Source of the DNA: Hymenopellis radicata
Taxonomy: Eukaryota > Basidiomycota > Agaricomycetes > Agaricales > Physalacriaceae
Reading direction: 5' to 3'
DNA length: 64,000 nt
Assembly: GCA_015501595.1 (NCBI GenBank)
Contig: JADNRX010000113.1
Location: 62,001 to 126,000 of the forward strand
The notes under the pieces were generated by a model. That model saw nothing but the letters and a program-made list of their open reading frames with translations, ran no database searches and was not told the origin of the DNA. Below, piece by piece: positions 11,560-22,956 of the stretch (position 1 is the stretch's first letter; every line of letters begins with the position of its first letter). The position numbers and the translations under genes were made by a program.

Positions 11560-12100
11560 GAGATACGCTGGAAGGAAGACTCAGAACGGATTGGGGAGGA
11601 CAACAGCCCGCCGCGTTGAATCAGAGGAAAAGGACGTGGATTACGAGTCGTACTATATCAACCAGTAAGTTTGTTGACTATTTCTTGTTCTATTCTAACA
11701 AGCTTGTAGATTTGCGGATAACGACATGTTTATGCGGTACACGGGATGGGGCATAGGCCATCAAAAGACTTACTCGATTACCAAAAAGTTTCGGGATAAC
11801 ATCAAGGAGACGTACGGGAATTGGTACGATGCCGCAGAGCCCACTAAAGACGATCGCAATGTTGAGCGAGTCTTGGAGCAGCTGGCGCGGGATGCAGAGA
11901 GAGCGGACGAAGAAGGACCAGAAGGCGTGGAGGAAGACGACGATGCTACTGAAGATTGGGATCGCGCTCGTCTGGCGGGTGATGAGGAATGGGAGTACAT
12001 TGATGAGGATGACGAACAGTCTGAGGGCGAGGAGAGCGATGTGGAGGATGAATGGTATGTGAATTCTTACAATCAAACTTGTTTACTGATCAGAGTTTAG
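11560..12100 (+). pseudogene. Fragment of a conserved fungal hypothetical protein (FADNDMFMRY motif)
   Basis: One exon reads RRVESEEKDVDYESYYINQ up to a GTAAG donor at about 11666. After an intron ending TTGTAG near 11709 the next exon reads FADNDMFMRYTGWGIGHQ and continues into a strongly acidic tail (EEDDDATEDWDRARL...). A donor follows near 12056 (GTATGTG). I recall the motif F-A-D-N-D-M-F-M-R-Y-x-G-x-G-x-G-H from many agaricomycete hypothetical proteins of unknown function. No start codon or downstream exons can be supported. It may be a fragment or the core of a small gene. Confidence 0.4.
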
Positions 12101-12302
12101 ATTTTGCTACAAGATTACACTGTGAATATATATACATTTTTTGTGGATACGTGGTGCGACGTCAAGATGTAGGTAATTCAAATCTTCAATCAAAGGTAAG
12201 CACTTTCGAAAACAAGAGAAGATGGAATACTGACGATTTCAAACAGGGTTTTACTTGGTCTAGGTTAACGACTTGAAGAATGTTGATGTGGCCACCAATC
12301 CT

Positions 12303-12970
12303 CTACATAAAGAGTGAGTAAGCGCGTGAGTACAGGTCGAATAGGTACCTTGAACCCTTTCTTGTCGGGGCGTTCTTGGGTGCTGAAGCGGGCGGCGCGG
12401 CGACGTTGGCAGGCGTGTGTTTGCTGGGGGAGATATCGTAGGCAGGCTGTGGGTCTTGACACTCTGCGATGTCTCTGGTGACGACGGGCAGCTTTTCGGT
12501 GTTGTCGAGTGGTTGGAGTCGCAGGGCGGCGGTGTTGGAGGGCGGACCCACACTTGGGGAGACCTTGGTGCGCGTCTGCAGAGACGTTAGGTTAGCTGTG
12601 GTGACAGAGACGGTTACGCACCGTCATTTCGCCAATCAACCTCGCTTTCTCACTCTTGACTAGACGATCCAACAATATGCGCCTCATGGGCTGTTCGTTC
12701 CGCTGCTCCCTGCCGCAAATCGTCTAGGATTGAGAGGATGGATCAAAGGTAAGCAATTGCACCAAAAAAAAACGAATGATCACTCACGGTAGTATGCCAG
12801 GCAGCGCAGGTCCGGATGGCGTCGTTGTTGTTGATGTCGCGGTGCAGGAGAGCGCGAAGCCAGGGCGGCGCGGCGGCGGCATGGCGTTGGTGAGAGAGAG
12901 AGAGCGTCGTGATCGCGGACGTAATGTGTTCCCGCGATCACGACGCCGACCACGATTGCGGCCTTGAGCA
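12303..12970 (-). CDS. Possible three-exon gene, unrecognised
   Basis: On the minus strand three stretches splice in phase: a first exon ending ...INNNDAIRTCAAWHTT at 12788, a middle exon 12622-12723 (TICGREQRNEQPMRRILLDR...), and a last exon 12303-12575 (TRTKVSPSVGPPSNTAALRL... to the stop after SLFM). Introns have GTGAGT/GTGCGT donors and CTAG/GCAG acceptors. The last exon is Pro/Ser/Ala-rich and probably disordered. The start is not resolved because the first exon frame runs back to a stop within about 60 codons without a clear ATG. Function is unknown. Confidence 0.35.
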
Positions 12971-13397
12971 GTCGACCACAATTGACGTCAAATAAGTGGT
13001 GAGCCTTCTTTCGCGCGTTCATGACATACCAATACTGAAAATGGTGAATATTCTTCTTAGAAATGCGCAAGGACAGCATCAAAGCGACCAAGACTGGCGG
13101 ACGTAACGCGCTTGGACGTTGACCGCGATGTCCGTCTGCACGACCTCAAAATCTCATCGTCAACGAAGCTTGCCTGTGTGGGCCAGTCGTCCTGAGCGGT
13201 CTAGAGAATTTTTTTTTCTGCGGATTTGTCTTACAGAGGACCCAACTGTTCTGATTATACCCGAATGACCCCAGCGTGGGCTCGCCATACGGGACTGAAG
13301 ATGACGGCGTCAACTTCACCGCTGGGCACGGAGTTCGACTCCGCCCAGATCGTCTCAAAACACGCCTTCTGCCACAACAGGCAGCACCACACCAACC

Positions 13398-13661
13398 ATG
13401 TCAGAGACGTCGAGTTCAATATCCTCGACGTCTGACGCTCCGTCCAGCCCGTCAACCAGCTCCACGAACAGTTCAAGCTCTACGCAGTCACGGACCTCTG
13501 CATCCACAACGACATCGACAACCACCACTACGAGCACGACATCCACTTCCACCATGACGTCCACCTCTACAACATCCACCGAGACTAGCACATCGACGAC
13601 CACAACGAGCACAAGTCAGGCGACGTCGACAACCCCGACCGAGACCTTCGAAGACGGCTGA
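13398..13661 (+). other. Ser/Thr-rich low-complexity open frame
   Basis: From an ATG at 13398, 87 codons are almost entirely Ser, Thr and a little Pro or Glu (for example STTTSTTTTTSTTSTSTMTS), ending in TGA. Such tracts occur in mucin-like secreted proteins, but they also arise from simple ACN/TCN repeats. The other two frames are open over part of the same stretch, so coding status is undecided. Confidence 0.3.
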
Positions 13662-13962
13662 AAGATGATGACGATGCTGAAAAGCGCGATCTGAGGGATG
13701 ATGAGGACTATTCCCATCCTGTTCTGGGAGTACGGCATCTTCTCCACCCTTGAAGCACATGCTAACCTGGTTCCTTAGGTTCGAAATATTCCGGATGGTG
13801 TTAGCGTTCTTTCCCAGTCTGCTTTCCCAGCCTTCCATTCATCGTGCGTCAAGGGCGACTAGTTTTCCGAATATCACCCGTCTAACATCATTCAGGGCAT
13901 TCTACGATAGTCCATCCATTCAAAATGCGAGAGAACAACAGGCACCACGAGCTTGTGCCACG

Positions 13963-15982
13963 ATGATGTCTTTCTGGACAGTCGCCCTCCATGTTCTCGC
14001 CGTTGCTGCAGCGATACCCAAGCCTCCAGGTATCCCCATGGTTGATATAGGCGATGAGTCCAAGCTCGCGATGCGCGCCTTGCCACCATATGACACAGTC
14101 TACTACTTTGACCAGCTTATCGACCACGACGACCCATCCAAAGGGACCTTTCAGCAGCGATACTGGCACACCTCGGAATACTACCAGCCTGGTGCGTGGC
14201 CTGTGACGTCTTTGAGGGAGAAACTGAACCATAGCAGGCGGACCGATTATGAATACAATTCATGAACGCTGGAGAAGTAAACGCGGCGCGTGCGTATACT
14301 CCAGCGGTCCAATTTGCTTCAACTGACAATACAATTCAGCGTATTATGGATATGTCACCAACAGCACGATAAATGGAGTCCTTGCCCAGAGATACCACGG
14401 TTCAGCCATCGTCCTAGAACACCGCTTCTTTGGTGAAAGCAATCCGTATCCTAATCTCAACGTCGACAGCCTTAAGCTCCATACCATTGCTCAGGCCATC
14501 GAAGACGATGTTTACTTCGCCCAGAATGTTGTTCTTCCCCAGGACAATGGATCTGAGCTCGGTCCGGACAAAGCACCATGGGTCTTGATTGGAGGAAGCT
14601 ACCCAGGTGCTTTGGTATGGCTGCGTAAGACAAGGATTCTCTTCTTACACGGCGGCGTCCTAACACCTGTTAGTCACCCAGATGTGTTCTGGATTGGGTA
14701 TTCATCTTCTGGTGTCGTTCAAGCCCAAGTGTACATCAGCTCGGTTATTTTAAACCGCGTTCTGACTGTCATGAAAGCGACTTTTGGCAATACTATGAAC
14801 CCATTCGGGAAAACATGCCGCAGAATTGTTCTGAAGATGTCAAAGCGGTCATTTCCCATGTTGACGACGTGTTCTTTGGCTCTGACTCTGCTGCCCAAGC
14901 CGCAGTACGGAGCAATTTCGGACTCAACTTCACGTCCAACGAATATGTGGCTGGAGCGTGTTAGTCTCTCCGTCTTTCCATCTTTCTTCAACTAATCGTG
15001 ATTCGGCAGTACGTTGAGATTTGTGGACCTGGCAAGACATGCAACCCAACACGGGGCCTTTCGCGGCCTTCTATCAGTTTTGCGACTCGCTAGAAGTCAA
15101 GGATGGCGTGTCCGCTTCTGCATCCGGGTGGGGATTGGACAATGCATTCGCTGCGTGGGGAAATCATTTCAGGACGACTTATGTTGACTTGGGTGAGCAA
15201 ATATATCTCATATCTCCGTGCATTCTGTCAACATTGATAGCGGCGGATTGCGTTGAGTCGGACGACACGTAAGTCTGGCCCTACCTCTGATTTCGAGGAA
15301 TACCAGTCTTATTATGACGAATAGTGACTGCCTCAATGCGGCTCATCCTCCTAGTCCGGCAGCTGTAAGATCGATACCACTTCCTAATGACAATTCCGCA
15401 TCGGTAGAGAAAAGGGCTGATTATCCGGTTGACGATGCGAACCGCTCATGGTTCTGGTTGGTGTAAGCGCTCAGCATGTCTCCCGTTGCTCTCACTGAAG
15501 CATACATGCTGTAGATGTAATGAACTTGGATTCTCTCAGGTGAGTGTCTGACTTTACGCAAGTGCACGCGTAGAGCACGCTTTTGATTGATATTAGGATG
15601 GTACGCCTATTGGGCAAGGCGGGATTGTATCGCGCTTGAATACTGTGCAGCTGTACATGGTATTACTCTTCACATACTCTCGAGAAGAATGTCGCATTGA
15701 TCGTCTCTTACCAGGCCGATTGTGTGTCCACCTTCCCTGAGGCATTCAGCGTACCACCAACACCTTCCGCGGATGCTGTGAACAAAGCGTACGGCAAGGC
15801 GATCCTTGGCGTGAAGTGACCGTGTCTGCTGTGAATAGTACGGCCAAGAGTACCGACAGGCAACCGATTAGGTTATTAAATGGCTTCCATGCGTCTGATT
15901 TGGTTATGCGGTTGGCGCTATTGTGGATGTGCAGACTTCGTTCTTGGAGTATGCTGGAGAGTGGCTAGCTGAGTTTTCATAG
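13963..15982 (+). pseudogene. Serine peptidase family S28 (prolyl/tripeptidyl peptidase type), decayed gene
   Basis: The multi-exon layout of an intact S28 gene is still visible. A signal-peptide-like start (MMSFWTVALHVLAVAAAIP) is followed by the FDQLIDH region, the block HRFFGESNPYPNL, the catalytic-serine motif GGSYPGAL (about 14591), DVFWIGYSSSGVVQAQ, WTWQDMQPNTGPF, the C-terminal Asp motif GDPWREVTVSAV, and GFHASDL with the catalytic His. The frame is broken in at least four places: after GGPI near 14250; a TGA at 15015-15017 just before WTWQDM; a deletion plus shift near 15805 that removes the segment before GDPW; and a shift near 15920. The true C-terminus (QTSFLEYAGEWLAEFS, stop 15980-15982) is in another frame. 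The parent enzyme would be a secreted acidic exopeptidase. Confidence 0.85.
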
Positions 15983-16129
15983 ATGTGGGGACGGGATGAA
16001 GAAGAGTAGCGTTTTGCTTGAATAATCTGATTTTTTTTATTCTGTCAATTGTGAACCTGTCGTCTTGCGTTCTTAGGGGAAGTTTTGACGATGTGCAGTC
16101 ACGTTAGCGTGGCGTTTTCGATCGGAAAT

Positions 16130-17106
16130 ATGTCAGACGGTGTACGTCATGGCCGACTTAATCACCAACCATCACGACCTCTAGCTTGCTCGTCCTCCCT
16201 CCGAGTCTCCGAAAAGCTCTTCGCGACGCCATGTTGCCGCCAATCCATCTGCACCAAATGCGTATCCTCTAATCCGCGATTAACGAGATATAATCCATGC
16301 CTGGCCTGCCTCGGCGGCGTAGGCGTCATCGCTGCGGGGAAAGGCAAGGTAGGATACGTTTGTCGTTGGGGACGATGACGATGACAAGATCCCGCCGCCT
16401 TATCCGGCTACCACAGATGAAGATGAGGCTTCTGCTCAAACTTTGGCCTCGGGCACTGCTGAGCCTCCTGAGCAGCACCATAAGAGTCTCAGTATTATCT
16501 CAAACGCACAGACACCTTGCAAGGACTTGCGCTCCGGTTCGGCGTCGATGTGAGTCCTTTATCTCTTGTTGCCTACAGAACTAAGACGCTCACAGGGTAG
16601 AGAGCTCTGTAAACTGAACAATCTGCCCTTCAGCACTCTTTCAATCACTCCTCATCTTCTACACACGCGGGACTGTATCCTACTCCCGCTGTCTGCCAAA
16701 ACAGCATCGTACGTTCCCGTTATGCTGTACAGATGTCAGGACGCCAATGTCTGTCGCAGCACAGACTTAAACCACCCCACGCCTGACGAGCAACGTCGCC
16801 GCGAGGCCCGACGCGCTGAAAAACGCCTGCAGGTCGTGACGAAGGAAGCTGACTGGCGGGTGGCGCGTGCCTATGTCGCACTGGCTGATGATGATGCGGA
16901 GCATAGTACTTGTGGTGAGGACACGAAGAATGCGCTGAAGGCGCGCAACCAGAATGTGGAAGTTTTGTGCGTTGGATCGGTATCTTGATGATGCCGAGTG
17001 GGAAGCTCGCGCAGGGCAGCCACGGATCCGGGGCTTTCCTTATTTTGCGCAGAAGAAGGATCTGGTTGAAGCTGGACCGTCGAGGTGGAAGTTTAATTTA
17101 TGGTGA
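16130..17106 (+). pseudogene. LysM-domain protein with N-terminal cysteine-rich finger, decayed
   Basis: The N-terminal part has zinc-binding cysteine spacing (ATPCCRQSICTKCV and YNPCLACLGG). An acidic linker in a second frame (DDDDDKIPPPYPATTDEDE) is followed by a LysM domain in a third frame: YYLKRTDTLQGLALRFGVD, an intron with GTGAGT donor, then GRELCKLNNLPFSTL. The C-terminal part contains EADWRVARAYVALADDD, and in yet another frame RYLDDAEWEARAG through KFNLW and the TGA at 17104-17106. At least three frame changes cannot be explained by introns. LysM binds chitin-type glycans or membranes; intracellular fungal LysM proteins of this layout exist but are poorly known. The start at 16130 is the first ATG in frame with the finger. 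Confidence 0.7.
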
Positions 17107-17459
17107 TGCTATTAGGCCTGTGGATTATATTTACTTGTAATTTTATAGACTTCAGCGCCTTAGCGCCTTGCGTGATGTATCAAGTTGGGAAGCTCATCCC
17201 ATATCTAGATTTCATTACTTAGCAGCGGGTCGGTCTCGAGCGACTCTAGCACAGGGTACGAAGACGTGCAATTCATTAGTAGAGCTTTCCCTTCAGGGAA
17301 CGAAACCATCCAGACGTCATGTATGGTTCTTTTCGGTACAAATGATTGGTTCAATGGTCATACAGTACATTGAGGGCCGGATGAACCAAAACATAGGAAA
17401 GTCGTTTCTGTTCTGGCTATTGTCCCTGTCCTGCCTGCCGCCTGTGTCTCTTTCGTCGT

Positions 17460-17640
17460 CGGTGTGAAAGTCATCCGTTCCCCACTCCGTGGTGCAATGA
17501 GCCTCATCGATGACATATGAGATGACCGAGGCTGCGAAGGTATCATTCTTGAGTACAAACTTCTGGGAGTCGAGCGAGTCTGCTGTCTCGCAGGTCGCAA
17601 AGGGTATACCAGTACGTTGCAGCACCCTAACCTCCTCATC
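17460..17640 (-). pseudogene. RecQ-like helicase fragment (DEAH motif)
   Basis: The minus strand reads SQKFVLKNDTFAASVISYVI running into DEAHCTTEWG, the motif II region of RecQ-type helicases (typically VVDEAHCISxWG). Neither the Walker A side nor the rest of the helicase core is attached, so it is an isolated fragment. Confidence 0.6.
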
Positions 17641-17812
17641 TCCTCACAATCTCCTCATGCGGATCACGCGGTTTTGAAATTCCGGGGGAATCGGGCTGAT
17701 TACCCGCATTAGATCGTCTGAATGTACGGAGACGGCTCAAAGAGAACTCGCGATAAGGATGCTCGATAGAGTACAGAAAAGATAGCTATGTATGTAGTCC
17801 AAATGCAGCAAG

Positions 17813-19568
17813 TCAGATCAGAGTATGGACGTAGTAGAATCCGCCAGAATGCGTCCAAATAACACTGTCTGGCGGAAATATTTTTTCTTCAACATGCAGC
17901 AATCGGCCAGGAGAATTGGCCTATGGTTCTAGAGTTATTCCAATATTCACAAGAGGGGATGCACTCACGTATCGAAATTCATTGATCTCGTTAGTAGTTG
18001 TGCGCCCCGGTGTTAAACGAGAAAGTGTATATATCCGAGCGTCTTGCTTCATATTTTGAACGATGATTTCGGTTAGCCTTTCGCTTGCTGGAAGAGAGGT
18101 CAGCGTTGTCAAACAACAGTGCCGCAACACTCACTGTCGGGATTGAAAACCAAATTGTTGACTAAAATGACATCCGCCTTTGCTATTTGCAGCGGCACCT
18201 CGGGATGTGCTAGGAAATCACCTTGCACGGCGCGCATATGTCCTATCTGAAGGTTATGGGCCTCCGCCAATAGCTGTGCTTGCTCTATGAAGACAGAGGC
18301 GAGAGCGGCAGCCTCTTCCACCTTTTCAATACCAAAACTACTACACCCGGTTTTGAGGGACAGTTCGACGACGACGTTTCCGCAGCCACTACCGAGATCA
18401 GCAAAATGGGAGTGAAAATCCAACTTGGTCTCCTGGTACAAAGTTCGTTGAGTTCACCATACACCTCATCGGTGCCAGGTTCGTAGTTACGCGTCTTCTT
18501 TAAGGCGGGGACCACTGTCTTCTCGTAGACTGAAGAGAAAATTTGGCCTGCAAGGATAAGGCGTTCAGCTGGGCCTAGAAGCTGTGAGGGTTCCACAGAG
18601 TCGAATAGGTCATTGATTTGGCTCAATATATGTTGCGATTGCGAATAATCCTGGGCTTCTAAAGCGTTGTAGAAGCTATCCAAAAGGTGCTGGATGACGT
18701 CCTCAATCAAAATCCGTACAGGAATAGTACAACCCACCTGTCCAGCTGCCTTTCTCTTCCCTGAAAGGCCGAGGGCTGGTTGGCAGTCAGTAGACGCTGG
18801 AAGAAAAGAAAGAGGGCGCACAAGAGAATAGGGCTTTCACTAGATTCCATAGATCGTGTATTGGCGCATAATACACATCTTTCCTCTTGGGCTCTACTAA
18901 GAGAAACCTGAGAGGGATGAATTTCAGCTCGTGTCGCATTTGGGCAAAACATGATCAGCTGACTCTTCTTCTCTCCTAGTTCCTGGAAAATGTAATGTTA
19001 GAATAGGTAGGGTAACGCCAGGAAACCCTAGACATGGGCGTCAATGAAAGTAAATGAGGGAAACTAAGTGCCCACATGTACAGTAGTTCTTGAGGTTATT
19101 CTCCACTACCCTGCGAGAGTCAATCACGGCCGGAAATCGATCAGTATGGTAGCCCCAGAGCGCAAGCTGAGGAAGATGTCGTCTGAAGCCTCCCGGATTC
19201 TCCATTCGCGTGAATGTAATGGTCGTAGGTGTTAAAATCTCCGGTGCGTTGCCAAGAGGAGAGGTGGACGGATAGTGCCTCGTTATCCTATCTAATTGGG
19301 CAGAGCCCGAAGACGGTCCTCCGAGCTCTATGACCGAGTTCTTACTTGGTCTACCAACCGGACGAGGACCTCCTTTTGCCAATCTACTTATTTGAATACA
19401 TGAAACGGTGTGTCATGGAACTAAAGCCTACCTCCTTCGATTCAAAGCCTTTTCTTTGAGCTCTTCCTTCTTGCGCTCAGCTGCCGCCGCAGCTTCTTTC
19501 GTAGACCTATCTCTGTAGTAAGCACCGGTAGTTCGTGGTAGATCGCATACGGAGCGGTAGTAGCTCAT
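17813..19568 (-). pseudogene. DOT1-like histone H3-K79 methyltransferase, frame-disrupted copy
   Basis: Reading from an ATG at 19568 on the minus strand: a Lys/Ala-rich N-terminus (AAAERKKEELKEKAL); an AT-hook-like GRPSKNSVIELGG (19041-19382); FPGVTLPILTLHFPG; then RFLLVEPKRKDVYYAPIHDL. Next comes a helical segment ending NYEPGTDEVYGEL (the DOT1 YGEL motif). The SAM-binding motif FADLGSGCGN follows, then ADVILVNNLVF, and the C-terminal end VIWTHSGGFYYVHTLI with the stop at 17813-17815. These are the landmark blocks of DOT1 in order. At least two frame breaks lie between them: near 18930, and directly after YGEL near 18440, where one T appears lost from a T-run. The parent enzyme methylates nucleosomal H3 in the nucleus. 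Either this is a recent pseudogene, or small indel errors should be ruled out. Confidence 0.75.
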
Positions 19569-20826
19569 GTCTGTATCGTTGAAGAAGAGAAAAGGGCTGT
19601 TTGTTTGTCCATCAATCCCGGTCCGGTTTACGCAACCCGATGATCGGTTGTTCGAATCCTCCTACCTCAACTGGGACTCACACCTGGTGCTGTTTCTTCG
19701 CCTGCCAGCCCTCAAGACTTCGTCCAGTTTTCGCTATACATTGCTCGTACTCTAACTTTGACGGCGGCGGAGTCAGAGGAACTACAGCGCACTGCTCAGG
19801 TAAACTCTCGAAGATTTCTCGAGAGATAACAGTCTTCTAACCTGTTGTTCGCAGCTTCCGACACTCAATCACTTTCTCATTTGGCTTGCTGGTCGTATGA
19901 TTCGCATGGAGACTAAAATTGACGCAGTCCAGCCACCCGACATTCAGTTCATTATTCCTTCCGGACTTTCAGTAAGTTGTCTTATATGGCAGATACCTTT
20001 CTATTCAACTTTTGAACAGGCTAAGATCGAAGAGAAGTCTGTTCGTGTTTTCCTCGATACGACGATTGGCGGCTACAAGACGCGTCCCAAGGATAAACTC
20101 ATCGTATGTTTCCCGAAGCATGCCAGTCACAGACCATCACTCACGGTGTTACAGTCTCTCCTGAAAAGCAACCGCTCCTGGGGTCTGACACGTCAAGTCG
20201 AAGAGAGCACTAATGCTATGAAGACCATCGGCAAGAAGATCAATCAACGCTTCACGCATCACCGTAACGATGCCAAGGACAAGGTATGTTCACTGCTGCT
20301 ACTACGAGTTGTTCTGATGAACATACAGATTGCCGCATCATTCGGGAGCTGGGACGACGACTCTAAAACATTCACCGGCCCCTCGAAGAACATCTACGAC
20401 TTGACCAAGGACGTCATGACTGCTGTGGGAGGCAAATCCTTCTCCATGGAGATCACATTGCCTCTCGTCACCCGAGTTGCTCTCATGGTGAGTCACAGGT
20501 TCTTTTCACGCGTCGAAAGCTGAGATTATCTTCAGCGTTACGTGTACGACCGGCAGCTCAAGAAAACTTTGAATGGTAAAGTTGCATCCGACTTTTGGGA
20601 CCTCGTCGATACCAAATTGAAGAAGATTCGCGAGGAGAAAGGTAGTGACAAAGCGAAGATCAGCGAGTGAGTCGGAGGCTTCCTTATCAACAGTGTTTTG
20701 CTTACTGTATTCAGAGCCTTCGGAAAACTCCTCAAAGCCGACCGCAAGACCTGGGGAACCATTACGGCCGAAGAACTTCAACAGCTGCCATTGACCGCTA
20801 TCACTGTCGATGAGATGGAGGGGTGA
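19567..20826 (+). CDS. Conserved-looking eight-exon protein, function unknown
   Basis: Eight exons (19567-19686, 19728-19799, 19855-19971, 20020-20103, 20155-20283, 20329-20487, 20536-20666, 20715-20826) splice in frame to 307 residues ending EMEG. Introns are 41-55 nt with GT-AG ends. The product is mixed-charge and soluble, with no signal peptide or membrane segment; notable stretches are LPTLNHFLIWLAGRMIRMET, VRVFLDTTIGGYKTRPKD and FGKLLKADRKTWGTITAEE. I do not recognise a family. The ATG at 19567 overlaps the proposed start of the minus-strand DOT1 relic, so one of the two starts may be wrong; ATGs in exon 3 (19897, 19906) are later alternatives. The frame is undamaged although both neighbours are relics. 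Confidence 0.7.
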
Positions 20827-21513
20827 ATCACTGGAGGGGCACCGTGACGATAAGGACATCCAATGATGCAACTGGTGATTTTCATACCTTATACGCCGTG
20901 TTTAATTACTGCCACTCGTTTATAACTCTTACTGTATATATTGTAGCTTTATCTGGCCTAACAATCCGTTTTCTCGTATCTGCTGTGTGAGCCCGAATGT
21001 GGAGAAGAACGACAGTATATAGTGAAGCAGCTGAGGACCTCCGTTGTGAATATCCCGAAGACGTTGCGTGAGGGTGTCGCAAGACGCCCGGCAGGAGGGG
21101 TGTCAGACGACGCGAAAAATATTTATGAGATGATATCCTGAGGATATCGCCATGATCGGTCGACGAGGTCTACCTAACAAGATCGTTTGATCACCCGTGG
21201 GATCGTTTTATGACATTCTTCCTGACCTGCGGTGTAGCACCATCTTTCCCGAGAAGTCGGCGGATATCAACAAACTCGGCGCCACGTACCGCAAGTACAA
21301 CTTGCTCTCATACCTTATCGGTCGAGCAGAGTGCTACTTGGTACAAGATGAGTTTGCTGTAGGCTTGGAGATTCTCGAAGGTGGAAAACTCCGAGAGTTT
21401 ATTGATAGAACAATCGCATTATTTGCATAGATTAATATGACTAGTACTTACTCGAACGATTACATATTAGTAGTATGATGACGATATGTTCTCAGTCGGC
21501 CGCTTGAGAGTCT
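20827..21513. other. No supported gene
   Basis: This is the 3' flank of the preceding gene. A 78-codon open stretch at 21197-21430 (ILPDLRCSTIFPEKSADINK...) lacks an ATG and may be a gene fragment, but I do not recognise it. Confidence 0.4.
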
Positions 21514-21522
21514 GGGCATCCG

Positions 21523-22203
21523 CAGGCTCCTAAACCAGCCGTCGATGGCGTTTGAGCTAAATACGTGAGCGAAATAAAAAATCGAAAATATGAGTGAAGA
21601 ATATAAAAGGAAATTCACGGACCAATGAGAAGAGAGCAACAGTGGGAAGATCAAACGCCAGGACGGCTGGCATATTCGTCACGGCAGCGTGTCGGCATCG
21701 TTGATGGCGAGCTCGCCAAACAAGCAATTCACCGCCTGTTCTCTTACTCTCGTTCTTCGTTTTCTCGTCCAATTCCTCATTATTTTACGAGGTTCTTGAA
21801 TTTCTTGAACACTCCACTCCCGCAGTGCCGGTGCAGAAGAATTGTTGGCGGGAGGAACTGGTCCATCATGCCCCAATGCGAAATTGTGTACTAAAATAGG
21901 AATTAAGATATAGTCGTCAATGAGTGCAAGATTTCCAGAGAATAAATGAAGGAGACACGTCAGAAGCGCGTCGAAAACGAAGGATGACAGGCGGTGAATT
22001 GCTTGTTTGGCGAGCTCGCCATCAACGATGCCGACACGCTGCCGTGACGAATATGCCAGCCGTCCTGGCGTTTGATCTTCCCACTGTTGCTCTCTTCTCA
22101 TTGGTCCGTGAATTTCCTTTTATATTCTTCACTCATATTTTCGATTTTTCATTTCACTCACGTATTTAGCTCAAACGCCATCGACGGCTGGTTTAGGAGC
22201 CTG
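21523..22203. mobile_element. Non-autonomous DNA transposon with 216-bp terminal inverted repeats (Mutator-like layout)
   Basis: The arms 21523-21738 and 21988-22203 are near-perfect inverted copies of 216 bp each (I saw only about two mismatches, in the A/T-rich part), starting CAGGCTCCTAAACC and ending GGTTTAGGAGCCTG. They enclose a 249-bp core without a transposase. A 9-bp direct repeat GGGCATCCG flanks the element exactly at 21514-21522 and 22204-22212, as expected for a target-site duplication. Long inverted repeats plus a 9-bp duplication fit Mutator-like elements better than hAT (8 bp) or Tc1/mariner (TA). Arm identity suggests recent insertion. Confidence 0.85.
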
Positions 22204-22925
22204 GGGCATCCGACTATTCTGAGATAGGCAGTTTGGCTTTGTTTGGCTAGGGTATTACGCCTAGTCCTCCGTACGCCTACTTCCTATAATTTAACGACAC
22301 CTTCCACAGCTCATTATGGCCTCTCGGAAGTGACGGAAATTTATTTTTGAGGTCACTTATGAAGAATGTCAAAGGGATATTGAAATTGAGAACATGAGAG
22401 CACCTATTTTCATTAAGATTTTGCGAAGCTAGACCAGCAGTGACTATTCCCTTTGACATATTGCTCGAAAGTGCCTCAAGATCAATGCCTCAACTTTTTG
22501 TGGTTCTACGATAATGTGTCGCCGCGTCGTTGACGCTGCGCTGTATTAGCCCCTAACTGTGCGGATGTCAGTGCGCTGCCTGCTTTAGGCAATTCGCGTA
22601 TCGCGCTCAGGAGTAAACGTCCCGGGTATCGTGGACAGCACTCTGCCAGACGTCACGGTAGCGGTGGGGCTGCAGAATTATTGCAGTTTCAAGTCCAAGG
22701 CTCATTCCTAGTGGTATTTTACTATAATTTTAGAGCCTGTCAGTGACTGTCACCCCAGCTTACCGTAAAACAGCGATGAAAAATGATGAAAGGGATGAGA
22801 GCGCGGGATAAATTTATTGTGAGATGTTTTCTAATACATTGACAACCCTTCCACGCTGCAGAGTCATTGACATGCATGACGGAAGTGTTGAAAACAGCGA
22901 TGTTGAAAGTAGGAGCACCGATGAG
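22204..22925. other. No supported gene
   Basis: After the target-site duplication the stretch is mixed sequence with only short chance open frames on both strands. Confidence 0.4.
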
Positions 22926-22947
22926 CCGGTTACTTTTAAGTAACCGG
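22926..22947. repeat. 22-bp near-perfect palindrome
   Basis: CCGGTTACTT and AAGTAACCGG are 10-bp inverted arms around TT. It sits 9 bp left of the next inverted-repeat element and shares its GGTTACTTTT wording. Confidence 0.6.
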
Positions 22948-22956
22948 CTATCGGCC

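Noticed and set aside
11690..12076. Long minus-strand open frames opposite the acidic exon
   Set aside because: They mirror the Glu/Asp codons of the plus-strand exon and have no motif of their own.
13276..13557. Arg/Pro-rich frame and His/Asp-rich frame overlapping the Ser/Thr-rich tract
   Set aside because: Both are alternative readings of the same ACN/TCN repeats. The His/Asp frame contains stops.
19640..19665. GTTCGAATCC resembling a tRNA T-loop
   Set aside because: It lies inside an intact coding exon, and no other tRNA parts are present.
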